A DNA stretch of 45,411 nt, taken from contig CAUHQV010000019.1 in assembly GCA_959608625.1 (NCBI GenBank), forward strand, positions 1 to 45,411, given 5' to 3'. The notes beneath the pieces are model-generated. The model did not search any database. It was not told the DNA's origin and saw only the letters and a program-made list of their open reading frames with translations. The position numbers were made by a program, and so were the translations under genes. Positions within the stretch are counted from its first letter, which is position 1. Each line of letters begins with the position of its first letter. The DNA comes from an uncultured Flavobacteriales bacterium. Its GTDB lineage: Bacteria > Bacteroidota > Bacteroidia > Flavobacteriales > UBA1820. Positions 16,171 through 23,854 of the stretch are shown in pieces.

Positions 16171-16698
16171 CTATTGTATGACCGTAAAATTATCCTTGAA
16201 ACCACCACTGAGGAACTTCACCTGAATAAGGGTGATCTTGCCCTTGGAGTAATCCCGCTGGTCGAAGAAGTAAATCTTTTTGTTGTGGATATCCAACGAG
16301 TTAAACCAATCCATCAGCTCTTTCGCACTTTTGGCCCGGAAAAACGAGTCGAGGTTATAGACCGTATGGTAGCTGGCAATGTTCGTCCCGGTGGTGGTGA
16401 TCTCCATTTGGTCTGTCCAGTCTGACGTCATACCCTGTTTGGCCATTTCAGATTTATTGTAATTGATCTGGGCAAACTTTATATTGATATCCCGGGATTT
16501 AGATACCAATCGAAAAAAAATAGAAGAGGATGTATACAACGGATTGTTGGGATTATATACCGATTTATAAATGCCTTCAGTTTGGTTCTGCGGCTGTACA
16601 CCCTCCTGGGGCGTAAGGGAAAAGTACAAAGTGCCCGTCTGGGCGTATCCTGCCGTGCAGGATAGTCCGAGTAAAATGAGTAAGATTATCTTTTTCAT
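16171..16698 (-). CDS. secreted protein of unknown function
   Basis: Protein of 175 aa with a clear signal peptide (MKKIILLILLGLSCTAGYAQ). The mature part has no family I recognise. It alternates polar and hydrophobic residues in a way that suggests beta strands (GTLYFSLTP, ITLIQVKFLSG) and contains no cysteine in the mature part. A central segment reads DWTDQMEITTTGTNIASYH. Its codon use is somewhat more AT-rich than the neighbouring operons. It has its own promoter and no operon partners: the arg operon lies downstream on the same strand and the Hdr-like cluster ends upstream. Confidence 0.7.
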   Translation of the reverse strand: MKKIILLILLGLSCTAGYAQTGTLYFSLTPQEGVQPQNQTEGIYKSVYNPNNPLYTSSSIFFRLVSKSRDINIKFAQINYNKSEMAKQGMTSDWTDQMEITTTGTNIASYHTVYNLDSFFRAKSAKELMDWFNSLDIHNKKIYFFDQRDYSKGKITLIQVKFLSGGFKDNFTVIQ

Positions 16699-16735
16699 GG
16701 CGACTCTGTTTTTTCTTCCGGGATAGGATTTTACG

Positions 16736-16743
16736 CAAAAATA
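16736..16743 (-). promoter_or_regulatory. -7 box for the secreted 175-aa protein
   Basis: TATTTTTG (minus strand 16743-16736) matches TAnnTTTG and lies 38 bp before the ATG at 16698. The upstream region is T-rich without a clear TTTG at the right distance. Confidence 0.45.
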
Positions 16744-16806
16744 GTCCTACAAAAGAAAGAAAAAAAACCGTTCGGCACAAAAAAAGCAGTCGGTTATTTT
16801 AAACCC

Positions 16807-18597
16807 TTATTTGCCGTTAGGGATGATGTTGCGGGCCACCGCCTGCGCAATATCCTCCACCGGGAACCCTCCGCTGACACCTACAAATGTCTTTTTGCAA
16901 AGCGGGCAGGCTGTATACAGTACGTCCGGGTGTTTTTCCGTCAGGCGGGAGAACGCATCGTGGGCGATGTCGCGGCGCTGGCGTTCGCCCAACACCGTAT
17001 CGGCCAGCGAGGCCCCGCAGCACAGGGAATCTTTCCGGGAATCGCGCGCGTCGTCGAGAATGGATATGGCGTTTATCAGGCGGCGCGGCTCGTCGTACAC
17101 CCCGCTGCCCCGGCCCAGATCGCACGGATCATGGTAAACGGACCTCAACGGGGAATACTTGACCGTGATCTTCCCGTCCTGGATCAGGCGGTCTATGTAT
17201 TGGCTGTGGTGCAGGATTTCGATCCCCTTGAGGTTGTAGCTCTGGCGGAATATCCGGAAACAGATCGGGCACGAAGTGACCAGGGTTTTGGCCCCGCTGC
17301 GGCGGATGAGTTCCGTGTTCTTGGCTATCATGGCTTTGGCCGCCTCCACCTCCCCGGCCAGCATCATCGGCCGTCCGCAGCAAATGGTTCCGTCCTTGTC
17401 CATATAAGAATACTTGTCGCCGGAAGCCTCCAGGATCTGTAGCATCGGGCGCTCGATCGAAGGCATGGTACGCGTCATACAGCCGGCGAAATACAGCACG
17501 TCGGCTTTTTCCACCTTCATATCGGGCACATAGGAAAAATCACCCTGTTTTTTCGGGGCTTTCAGTTCCCGCACGTTCTGGCGCAGCCGCACCGAGTCTA
17601 TCCCCACCGGACAGGCCTCGACACACCGCCCGCACATCAGGCAGTTTTCGGCCGAAAGCAGCGCCGTAGGGTCCTTTTCGCGGAGTTTGCGGATGAAATA
17701 TACCGAAGTATCCTTGGAAATATGGGCGGCCGTCGATATCTGGCAGGCGTCGATGCAAATCCCGCACCGGGAACAGGAATATACCTCCGTCGTAGCATAC
17801 CCGTCCCCCTTCTTCCGGCTGCGGATACCCGCATTGCGGAAAAGGATAAGTACGATCTCGGTCGGTATGTGCATGAACCGGGAGAAAGGGAGCACGATAA
17901 AGAACATCCCCAACGCAATCGAATAGCCCCACCAGAAACCGGTGCCCATCATATCGGGCGCGGCCCCTACCAAGTGTCCGACCGTTTTGGTCAGAAAGCT
18001 GCCACCCGATATATTGGCCGTATAACTTTCCGCCAACAGGCGCAGCGGGAATATGAGCCAAAGGGTATACACGGCGATCCGGTCGCCGATCTTCAGGCGC
18101 GTAGTACGCCGCATCCCCATACGCTTGCTGTTAAAGCGTTTGAAAATGGCCATCCCCACCCCGACGAGCACCAACAGCAGGAAAAAGTCCATCAGGAAAA
18201 ACAGGAACGATCCGCCCATCGTATGGTCGGTCTCCTTCATGAAGTACCGGAAAAATATCGGGTAATACGGCAGGTTGAAACGGTGGGGGGCGTAGATCTT
18301 GACCTCGATATGCGCCAGCAGGATCATCATGAACCACCCGAACGCGATGCTCATGTGCATAAAGCCGAGCACCTTATTGCGTTTGAATATCTTGACATGC
18401 AGCAGGCATTCGCGCACGATCTCCCAGCCGGACACGAATATCTTGTAGGAGAAGACGCTCCGGAAAAAACGCTTGCGGTCCGCCCACGAAAGGTCGTGAA
18501 GCAGTTTGATGAACGAAAAAGCGAAATATGAGAGTATGTATATCAGCCCTATCGTGAAAGGGAGTACGAACGGGGCGTAACTGAATCTTTCCTGCAC
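16807..18597 (-). CDS. membrane-bound HdrDE/DsrMK-like Fe-S protein
   Basis: Protein of 596 aa. The first 255 residues hold about five membrane helices in a NarI/HdrE-like arrangement. Histidines near helix ends (H67, H81, H96, H105) could ligate haem b. Next are two 4Fe-4S motifs: C275-C278-C281-C285 and C319-C322-C325-C329. Then come two complete CCG domains of HdrD/DsrK type: C373, C406-C407, C443-C446 and C492, C526-C527, C564-C567. Such proteins transfer electrons between the membrane quinone pool and a soluble disulfide or thiol centre. It is the last gene of a five-gene minus-strand cluster and starts 12 bp after the HdrC-like gene. The fusion of membrane and HdrD-like parts in one chain resembles DsrM+DsrK. 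Confidence 0.88.
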   Translation of the reverse strand: MQERFSYAPFVLPFTIGLIYILSYFAFSFIKLLHDLSWADRKRFFRSVFSYKIFVSGWEIVRECLLHVKIFKRNKVLGFMHMSIAFGWFMMILLAHIEVKIYAPHRFNLPYYPIFFRYFMKETDHTMGGSFLFFLMDFFLLLVLVGVGMAIFKRFNSKRMGMRRTTRLKIGDRIAVYTLWLIFPLRLLAESYTANISGGSFLTKTVGHLVGAAPDMMGTGFWWGYSIALGMFFIVLPFSRFMHIPTEIVLILFRNAGIRSRKKGDGYATTEVYSCSRCGICIDACQISTAAHISKDTSVYFIRKLREKDPTALLSAENCLMCGRCVEACPVGIDSVRLRQNVRELKAPKKQGDFSYVPDMKVEKADVLYFAGCMTRTMPSIERPMLQILEASGDKYSYMDKDGTICCGRPMMLAGEVEAAKAMIAKNTELIRRSGAKTLVTSCPICFRIFRQSYNLKGIEILHHSQYIDRLIQDGKITVKYSPLRSVYHDPCDLGRGSGVYDEPRRLINAISILDDARDSRKDSLCCGASLADTVLGERQRRDIAHDAFSRLTEKHPDVLYTACPLCKKTFVGVSGGFPVEDIAQAVARNIIPNGK

Positions 18598-18609
18598 TTC
18601 TTATCCGTT

Positions 18610-18945
18610 TTATTTAGTAGAGGTCTCCAGCGCCCGGGCCAGTTTCACCCAGATACTGCGCAGGTCTATCCCGCGCGGGCAAAGCATTTGGCATTTGCCG
18701 CAGACCATACATCTGTTCAATTGTTCCGAAAGGCCTTCCGTCTGGCCATAGCGCAGTAACAACTGCATACGGCGCGGATTGTGCGGGGTGAACTGTCCGG
18801 CCGTACATCCGCCGGTACACGTCCCGCATCCGATACACTGCAGAAGGCTGCGTTCCTGGGCGGCTATCTCCTGGCTGACCGACGTATCGGCCGTATCGAG
18901 GTCCAGGCGATTGCTCTTGGTGATCGAGTATCCGAAATCTATCAT
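18610..18945 (-). CDS. HdrC-like 4Fe-4S ferredoxin subunit, short form
   Basis: Protein of 111 aa with two ferredoxin-type cluster motifs: C37-C40-C43-C47 (CIGCGTCTGGC) and C79-C82-C85-C89 (CMVCGKCQMLCP). In Hdr and Qmo complexes this subunit passes electrons between the flavoprotein and the CCG-domain subunit. The frame extends upstream, but ATG 18945 (MIDFGYSITK) is chosen: it overlaps the HdrA-like stop by ATGA, and upstream residues do not resemble the family. The membrane HdrDE-like gene follows 12 bp downstream. Confidence 0.88.
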   Translation of the reverse strand: MIDFGYSITKSNRLDLDTADTSVSQEIAAQERSLLQCIGCGTCTGGCTAGQFTPHNPRRMQLLLRYGQTEGLSEQLNRCMVCGKCQMLCPRGIDLRSIWVKLARALETSTK

Positions 18946-19967
18946 ACCCCCGGTTGGTTTTTCAGGTAGTTCTCCACGGCATCGGCCGCACCCAGGGCAT
19001 CGGCCACCGTTTCGGGAATGCTTTTGGGGCCCGTACAAGAGCCTGCCAGGAACACTCCCTGCCGGGACGAGAAATTCCGCCCGGTATATACATCGGTAGA
19101 CTGCAAAAAGCCGTCCTTCCCACATTTGACCTCCAGCATCCCGGCTACGCGTGCGGTATCCGACGGGGCAGTCATCCCGGCCATCAGCACCAGCATATCC
19201 ACGGAAAGTTTCAGGGTCTTATCGGCCAGGGTATCCTCCACTTTGAGCACCACACGCTTTTCGAGGTCTTCGGCCGCTTCGCACAGACGCCCGCGCACAA
19301 AGCGCACCCCGTAAAGGGTCTGAGCGTTGAAATACATGTCCTCGAAAGGCAGGTCGTACATACGCAGATCCATATAGAAACAGTATACCTCCGCATCCGG
19401 GTAAAGTTGTTTGATCTCGCTGGCCTGTTTGACGGCCGTCGCGCAACACACCTTGGAACAATAGCGGTTGCCCACCTTTTCGTCCCGGCTGCCCACGCAG
19501 TGGACAAAACCGATGCGGCGGGGTTCTTTTCCCGATCGGGTAAGCACTTTTTCCCGGGAGAACATATCTTCGAGGTCGGCGGACGTATATACGTTGTCGT
19601 AAATGCCGTAGCCGTATTCCTCCTTCAGATGCGCATCGAAAAGCGAAAACCCGGAAGCCAGCACCACAGCGCGGCCCCGGACGGCCTTCCCATCCGAAAG
19701 TTCGACACAGAAGCCTTTTTGCTGTTCTTTCACGTTCTTTACGGAGGCGCCTTTATACACGCTGATGCCCTCCGTTCCTTTTTCCAGGTGCCTCAACACT
19801 TCTTCGGCCGGTCGCCCTTCCGGGAAAAGCCGGTCCCAAGAGGCCACATTGCCCCCCAGCACGTCCTTCTTCTCGACCAGGTGTACGCCATAGCCTTTTT
19901 TCATAAGAGCCGAGGCCGCTGTCAGTCCTGCGATGCCTCCACCTATTACGATCACGTGTTCTTCCAT
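18942..19967 (-). CDS. HdrA/QmoA-like FAD-dependent oxidoreductase
   Basis: Protein of 341 aa. The N-terminal FAD-binding motif is VIGGGIAGLTAASALMKKG. The HdrA-specific Fe-S segment is visible as HCVGSRDEKVGNRYCSKVCC. The C-terminal NAD/FAD motif is GVFLAGSCTGPKSIPETV. It lacks the extra N-terminal and C-terminal ferredoxin domains of methanogen HdrA, so it is closer in architecture to QmoA. It probably takes electrons from or gives them to the HdrB/HdrC-like partners. It overlaps the short HdrC gene (ATGA) and lies 58 bp after the HdrB-like gene. Electron bifurcation is possible for the family but cannot be read from sequence. Confidence 0.87.
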   Translation of the reverse strand: MEEHVIVIGGGIAGLTAASALMKKGYGVHLVEKKDVLGGNVASWDRLFPEGRPAEEVLRHLEKGTEGISVYKGASVKNVKEQQKGFCVELSDGKAVRGRAVVLASGFSLFDAHLKEEYGYGIYDNVYTSADLEDMFSREKVLTRSGKEPRRIGFVHCVGSRDEKVGNRYCSKVCCATAVKQASEIKQLYPDAEVYCFYMDLRMYDLPFEDMYFNAQTLYGVRFVRGRLCEAAEDLEKRVVLKVEDTLADKTLKLSVDMLVLMAGMTAPSDTARVAGMLEVKCGKDGFLQSTDVYTGRNFSSRQGVFLAGSCTGPKSIPETVADALGAADAVENYLKNQPGV

Positions 19968-20025
19968 GCTATCTTTTTTCCTGTATATCTTTAATTCTTA
20001 TCCCCGAAACGGCCGAATATTGTCC

Positions 20026-21168
20026 CTATCTGCCCAGTCCGTGCCCGGACTCGGCCACGGGGCCGCACCCGCACACCTTCATATACGTAGGCGCATCCGG
20101 ATGTCCCATTTCTTTCCCTGCCGGACCTTTGAATTTCGCCTTCGGGTCGAATTCCACCCCGATCTTTTCCAGCAGCGGCTCTACGGCCACCTGGTGCGTC
20201 TGGAGTCCCAGATCCCACGGGTCGTAACCCAGCACAAGGCCCGCCAACTCTTCGTAGGTGAATACCGGGATCCCATAGCCGTTTTGCCCATAAGTCTTGC
20301 CCTCCATCTCCGAGATCGTATACTGCCAACGATCCAGGAAATACGGACAGCCCGGACAGTTGGTGATGATCATATCGGGATGGTAAGGTTCCATCGAGTC
20401 GAATTTCTTTTTCGTATTGGAAATGGAATAGCCCCGGTTAGCCTTTACCAAGTACTGCCGGAAACCGAATCCGCAGCAGTGGCGGCGTTCGGGATAGTCG
20501 ACGATCTGCCCGCCCCACGATTCGGCCATGCCGGAGAGCACGCAGGGATATTCGGCCCCGCCTACCCCCTTGGAGGGGAACATCTTGGAATAGTGGCAGC
20601 CGATATGCTCGACGACTTTCAGGGGTTCCCCCGTTTCTTTATTTACCAGACGGTATTTTGCCTGCGCGCCGATCTCCTCCCGCAGGCGGTAGATAATGTC
20701 GCTGGCGTGTGCCACACATTTGGGCAGCACCAGTTCGCGGCCGGTAGCCTTGCGCAGATTGTCCGCAATACGTTCCCGCACCTCAGGGAAATGATGCCAA
20801 GTCTCCAAAAATTCGGAGTACAACCCGAAAGAAGTGATACACGACACCGCCAAGTTTTCGTACCCGGCCTCGGCCATCAGGGCGAACTGGCGTGCTACGA
20901 CTGTCATACTGGTCTCGAGTGGGATCACGTCGCTGTGATACCCGATGCCGCTGCAAGTGGTATGATGGGGGTTCTCAAAGATGTCTTTCCCCAGGTCGTC
21001 GCGCAGTATCTTCAGGAACATCTGCTCCGACGCCGGGAAAAAGTTCTGGCGGATACAACTACGGACGTAGAAATACTTGTCGTCCGGTATCTCCTTTTGA
21101 TACTCCTTCCATATCCGGCGTTTACCGGTCTTCTGGTCGCTGCACTGGTCCTTGTTTATATTTTCCAT
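20026..21168 (-). CDS. HdrB-like CCG-domain protein
   Basis: Protein of 380 aa. The second half has a good CCG signature: HIGCHYSKMF, then RRHCCGFGFRQ and ITNCPGCPYF, as in the catalytic non-cubane cluster sites of HdrB. The first half has only a degenerate set: SCIRQNFFP, TTCSGIGYHS with a single Cys where a CC pair is usual, and SCITSFGLY lacking the second Cys of CxxC. So probably only one special cluster is bound. The C-terminus adds a Cys pair, KVCGCGP. It is longer than HdrB proper (about 300 aa). It sits between HdrC-like (30 bp) and HdrA-like genes and is soluble. Confidence 0.85.
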   Translation of the reverse strand: MENINKDQCSDQKTGKRRIWKEYQKEIPDDKYFYVRSCIRQNFFPASEQMFLKILRDDLGKDIFENPHHTTCSGIGYHSDVIPLETSMTVVARQFALMAEAGYENLAVSCITSFGLYSEFLETWHHFPEVRERIADNLRKATGRELVLPKCVAHASDIIYRLREEIGAQAKYRLVNKETGEPLKVVEHIGCHYSKMFPSKGVGGAEYPCVLSGMAESWGGQIVDYPERRHCCGFGFRQYLVKANRGYSISNTKKKFDSMEPYHPDMIITNCPGCPYFLDRWQYTISEMEGKTYGQNGYGIPVFTYEELAGLVLGYDPWDLGLQTHQVAVEPLLEKIGVEFDPKAKFKGPAGKEMGHPDAPTYMKVCGCGPVAESGHGLGR

Positions 21169-21198
21169 AACGGTCCTCCTTATAAAAACGAAAAGCGG

Positions 21199-21891
21199 TT
21201 ACCGGCTGTGCCGTCCGTTGTTGGTGGTATACACCATATTGAAATATTCCTCGTCGGACAGGCCCATTTCTTCGGCCTTGGCCCGGGAGGCTTCCTCTAT
21301 TTTTTCGAAACGCGCCTTGCCGCCCGTCACTTCAAAAATCCGCGCGAGTTCGTCGAGGGATTCCTGCGGGATCTTGCGCATCGCTCCCGGCCCGTCGCCG
21401 TCGAGATTGGCCCCCAGGCGCTCGTAAATATCCACCATATTCTCCTGTTCCCATTTCCAGACGGGGCCTGCCTCCGGGTGGTTTTCGAAAGTAACGATAT
21501 GGGGGGTCACACAATAGCCGGTATTCAGAATGTTTTCGCCGATCACCCGCTTGAGGGCAAGCTGCTGGCGGCCTTTTTCGGACTCCACAAAATACCCTTC
21601 GTCCTGGGCCAGTGACCGCAGAGCCATGATGATAAGCCCCGGGGCGTTGCGGCGGGGACAGCGGGTCACGCACGACATACACTCCCCGCAATACCAGATA
21701 GTCTCGCTGCGCAAAAGAGCCTCTATCTGTGCGTCGTCCTTCGTCTGGACGATATTCACGATCTTTTTCGGGTCGTAATGGTAAAATTCCCCGGCCGGAC
21801 ATACGGCCGAACAGGTGCCGCAATTGATACACGCCACCATTCCCTCCTGCAGGCGTACGTCGCGGCTCAATTTGTCGTAAAGTCTTCCCAT
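21199..21891 (-). CDS. HdrC-like 4Fe-4S protein, first gene of the cluster
   Basis: Protein of 230 aa with two 4Fe-4S motifs near the N-terminus: C21-C24-C27-C31 (CINCGTCSAVCP) and C68-C71-C74-C78 (CGECMSCVTRCP). The rest is helical and includes YDPKKIVNIVQTKDD, typical of HdrC, plus a C-terminal extension of about 100 aa that I do not recognise. It likely wires the HdrB-like subunit to the HdrA-like flavoprotein. ATG 21891 is close to a predicted promoter, and the gene begins a five-gene run that ends at 16807. Confidence 0.87.
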   Translation of the reverse strand: MGRLYDKLSRDVRLQEGMVACINCGTCSAVCPAGEFYHYDPKKIVNIVQTKDDAQIEALLRSETIWYCGECMSCVTRCPRRNAPGLIIMALRSLAQDEGYFVESEKGRQQLALKRVIGENILNTGYCVTPHIVTFENHPEAGPVWKWEQENMVDIYERLGANLDGDGPGAMRKIPQESLDELARIFEVTGGKARFEKIEEASRAKAEEMGLSDEEYFNMVYTTNNGRHSR

Positions 21892-21916
21892 AATGGTATT
21901 TCCCTGTTTTGCGCAC

Positions 21917-21924
21917 CAAAATTA
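21917..21924 (-). promoter_or_regulatory. -7 box of the Hdr-like cluster
   Basis: TAATTTTG (minus strand 21924-21917) fits TAnnTTTG and lies 26 bp before the first start codon. A T-rich block replaces a clear -33 TTTG. The 347-bp gap 21892-22238 is a divergent promoter region; besides the two promoters it contains an imperfect inverted repeat at 22106-22134 (ACCGGGCAT and ATGCCCCGGT) of unknown role. Confidence 0.5.
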
Positions 21925-22158
21925 CAGATAATATCCGAGGGAAAAAAGGAAATTATAACCATTCCTTATCTTGTATTACTTTTAGTTATGGGTATTTGCA
22001 AACCCCGGATGCACAAGATTTTTTGAAATAATTTACGGCACGGACGAATCAGAAGGGTGCCTTACTTTTGTTAACACTCGTACGAATAATAAAAAAGAAT
22101 ATAAAACCGGGCATTTTTTTTGCCATGCCCCGGTATTTTCAAATACCGTGATTATTGT

Positions 22159-22203
22159 TACCTTTGCCCGAGACCTTTCGTCCCCCGAACGGGGGCCCGA
22201 AAG
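22159..22203 (+). promoter_or_regulatory. fabD promoter -7 box and 5'-leader hairpin
   Basis: TACCTTTG at 22159-22166 fits the TAnnTTTG box; initiation would be near 22174. Directly after it the RNA can form a strong hairpin: CTTTCG (22175-22180) with CGAAAG (22198-22203) around CCCCC (22182-22186) with GGGGG (22191-22195). No U run follows, so it is not a terminator. It may protect the 5' end or bind a regulator. Confidence 0.55.
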
Positions 22204-22238
22204 ATCAGTAATAACCGTTAAATCAAAAGAATAAAACG

Positions 22239-23123
22239 ATGAAAGCATACGTTTTCCCCGGACAGGGAGCCCAGTTCTCCGGCATGGGAGCCGACCTCTA
22301 CGAAAAATCCGCCGCCGTGCGCGAACTCTTCGACCGGGCCGACCAAATCCTCGGTTTTTCCATCAGCAAGATCATGTTCACCGGCACGGACGAAGAACTC
22401 CGCCAGACCAAAGTGACCCAACCGGCCGTATTCCTGCATTCGGTCGCCCTGGCCAAAGCGCTGGGGGATTCTTTCCAACCGGATATGGTGGCCGGCCACT
22501 CGCTCGGAGAATTCTCGGCGTTGGTAGCGGCCGGCGCCATGAATTTCGAGGACGGCCTGCGCCTGGTGTCCAAGCGTGCCTTGGCCATGCAGAAAGCCTG
22601 CGAAGCAGTGCCTTCGACGATGGCTGCCATACTGGGCCTTCCGGACGAAAAAGTGGAGGAAATATGCAAAACAACGGACGGCATCGTCGTTCCGGCCAAC
22701 TACAACTGTCCTGGACAGCTGGTGATCTCCGGTGAGATCCCAGCCGTGGACGCCGCTTGTGAAGCCGCCAAAGCCGCCGGCGCCAAACGTGCGCTGCGCC
22801 TGCCGGTGGGAGGGGCTTTCCACTCCCCACTGATGGAACCTGCCCGCGAGGAACTGGCCAAGGCTATCGCTGAAACGGCATTCAAAGCGCCGGTATGCCC
22901 CGTGTACCAGAATGTATCCACCACGGCGGTAACCGACCCCGAACAGATCCAGAAAAACCTCATCGCCCAACTTACCGCCCCGGTGAAATGGACGCAGAGC
23001 GTACAAAACATGGTGAAGGACGGCGCGACCGTATTCATCGAAGTGGGTCCCGGCAAAGTGTTGCAGGGATTGGTAAAAAAGATCGAACCGTCCGCAGAAG
23101 CCTTTTCTGCGGTGATCGAATAA
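22239..23123 (+). CDS. fabD: malonyl-CoA:ACP transacylase
   Basis: Protein of 294 aa; loads malonyl groups from CoA to acyl carrier protein for fatty-acid synthesis. Motifs: N-terminal YVFPGQGAQFSGMG, TQPAVFLHSVAL, the nucleophile S88 in AGHSLGEFSAL, the Arg region LRLVSKRALAMQ, NYNCPGQLVISG, the catalytic His in GGAFHSPLM and VEVGPG-like IEVGPGKVLQGLV. Length is normal. It is transcribed alone: a strong palindromic terminator follows 25 bp after the stop. The Hdr-like cluster is divergent from it. Confidence 0.96.
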   Translation: MKAYVFPGQGAQFSGMGADLYEKSAAVRELFDRADQILGFSISKIMFTGTDEELRQTKVTQPAVFLHSVALAKALGDSFQPDMVAGHSLGEFSALVAAGAMNFEDGLRLVSKRALAMQKACEAVPSTMAAILGLPDEKVEEICKTTDGIVVPANYNCPGQLVISGEIPAVDAACEAAKAAGAKRALRLPVGGAFHSPLMEPAREELAKAIAETAFKAPVCPVYQNVSTTAVTDPEQIQKNLIAQLTAPVKWTQSVQNMVKDGATVFIEVGPGKVLQGLVKKIEPSAEAFSAVIE

Positions 23124-23148
23124 GAACCCCGCATCCTACTCAATATGC

Positions 23149-23178
23149 AAAAGGCCGGCAAAATTTGCCGGCCTTTTT
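23149..23178 (+). terminator. fabD terminator
   Basis: Near-perfect palindrome AAAGGCCGGCAAA / TTTGCCGGCCTTT with one central base, ending in a T run. Symmetric, so it could work in both directions. Confidence 0.9.
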
Positions 23179-23203
23179 AATGGGTTAATTTCCTATTTAA
23201 ATT

Positions 23204-23235
23204 ATTGGAACGTTGCCAAGCGAGGATTATATTTG
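23204..23235 (+). promoter_or_regulatory. promoter of the broken TonB-like gene
   Basis: ATTG at 23204-23207, a 20-bp spacer and TATATTTG at 23228-23235 fit the Bacteroidetes promoter. The predicted start is about 90 nt before the ATG at 23330. Confidence 0.55.
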
Positions 23236-23329
23236 TGTCGTGAGCCCCGTCGTAAAGTATTTTTTTATTCGTCATTGGAAAATTTGCGTTTTGATAGGGT
23301 GGAATAGCCGGACAAAAAATAACCGCGCC

Positions 23330-23747
23330 ATGAAAAAACCACTATTTACCCTGTTACTACTCTGCCTGCCCGTACTTGGGACGGCACAGACCGAAATCCC
23401 CGACACTACCCGGCCCACGGAAAGCAAAGACACCTCAAAAACTTCCAAAATCCGAAAGCTCGATAAGCTGCCCGAATTCCCCGGAAGAGAAAAAGCCATG
23501 AATAATTATTTGCAGAAAAAATTCATGCAATAACGAATCCGGAAAAGTAGTCGTGTGGTTCGTCGTTTCGGAAATCGGTAAAATACAGGATGCCGAAGTA
23601 ATCGAAAGCAACAATTGGTATTGCGAAAAATCAGTCGTCCGTGTGATAAAGTCTATGCCCGGCTGGATCTCCGGACAAATCGACAGAAAAAACGTCGGTG
23701 GATTTCTGGCACTACCCAATACTTTCAAACCCCTAAGACCTTACTGA
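23330..23747 (+). pseudogene. broken TonB C-terminal-domain-like protein
   Basis: Starts as an exported protein, MKKPLFTLLLLCLPVLGTAQ, and runs into LPEFPGREKAMNNYLQKKF, the typical entry of a Bacteroidetes TonB C-terminal domain. It then stops at TAA 23531-23533. The rest of the domain is in another frame: NNESGKVVVWFVVSEIGKIQ, RVIKSMPGWISGQ and the end LPNTFKPLRPY with TGA at 23745-23747. The usual YP-x-x-A segment between the two parts is missing, so there is both a small deletion and a frameshift near 23520-23535. The start ATG 23330 is preferred over the longer upstream frame because it begins the signal peptide. Intact relatives transmit energy or act as small periplasmic partners; here function is probably lost. 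Confidence 0.75.
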
Positions 23748-23792
23748 GGCCTATTGTCAGATATCAAAACATTACTCGGTAACTCTTTATAC

Positions 23793-23829
23793 AAAAAAAG
23801 CCCCGCACTCTTTCGAGTGCGGGGCTTTT
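23793..23829 (-). terminator. dnaK terminator
   Basis: Hairpin GCCCCGCACTC / GAGTGCGGGGC with a 4-nt loop; the minus-strand RNA ends in a run of U. It lies 25 bp after the dnaK stop. Confidence 0.88.
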
Positions 23830-23854
23830 GGTAATAATATATCACGCGGGTGAA

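Noticed and set aside
19933..21615. A 560-codon open frame antisense to the HdrB- and HdrC-like genes
   Set aside because: Shadow frame; the minus-strand proteins carry conserved Fe-S motifs and this one has no recognisable feature.
22106..22134. Inverted repeat between the Hdr cluster and fabD as a terminator
   Set aside because: It lies between two divergent promoters with no gene ending there; a regulatory role is possible but not supported.
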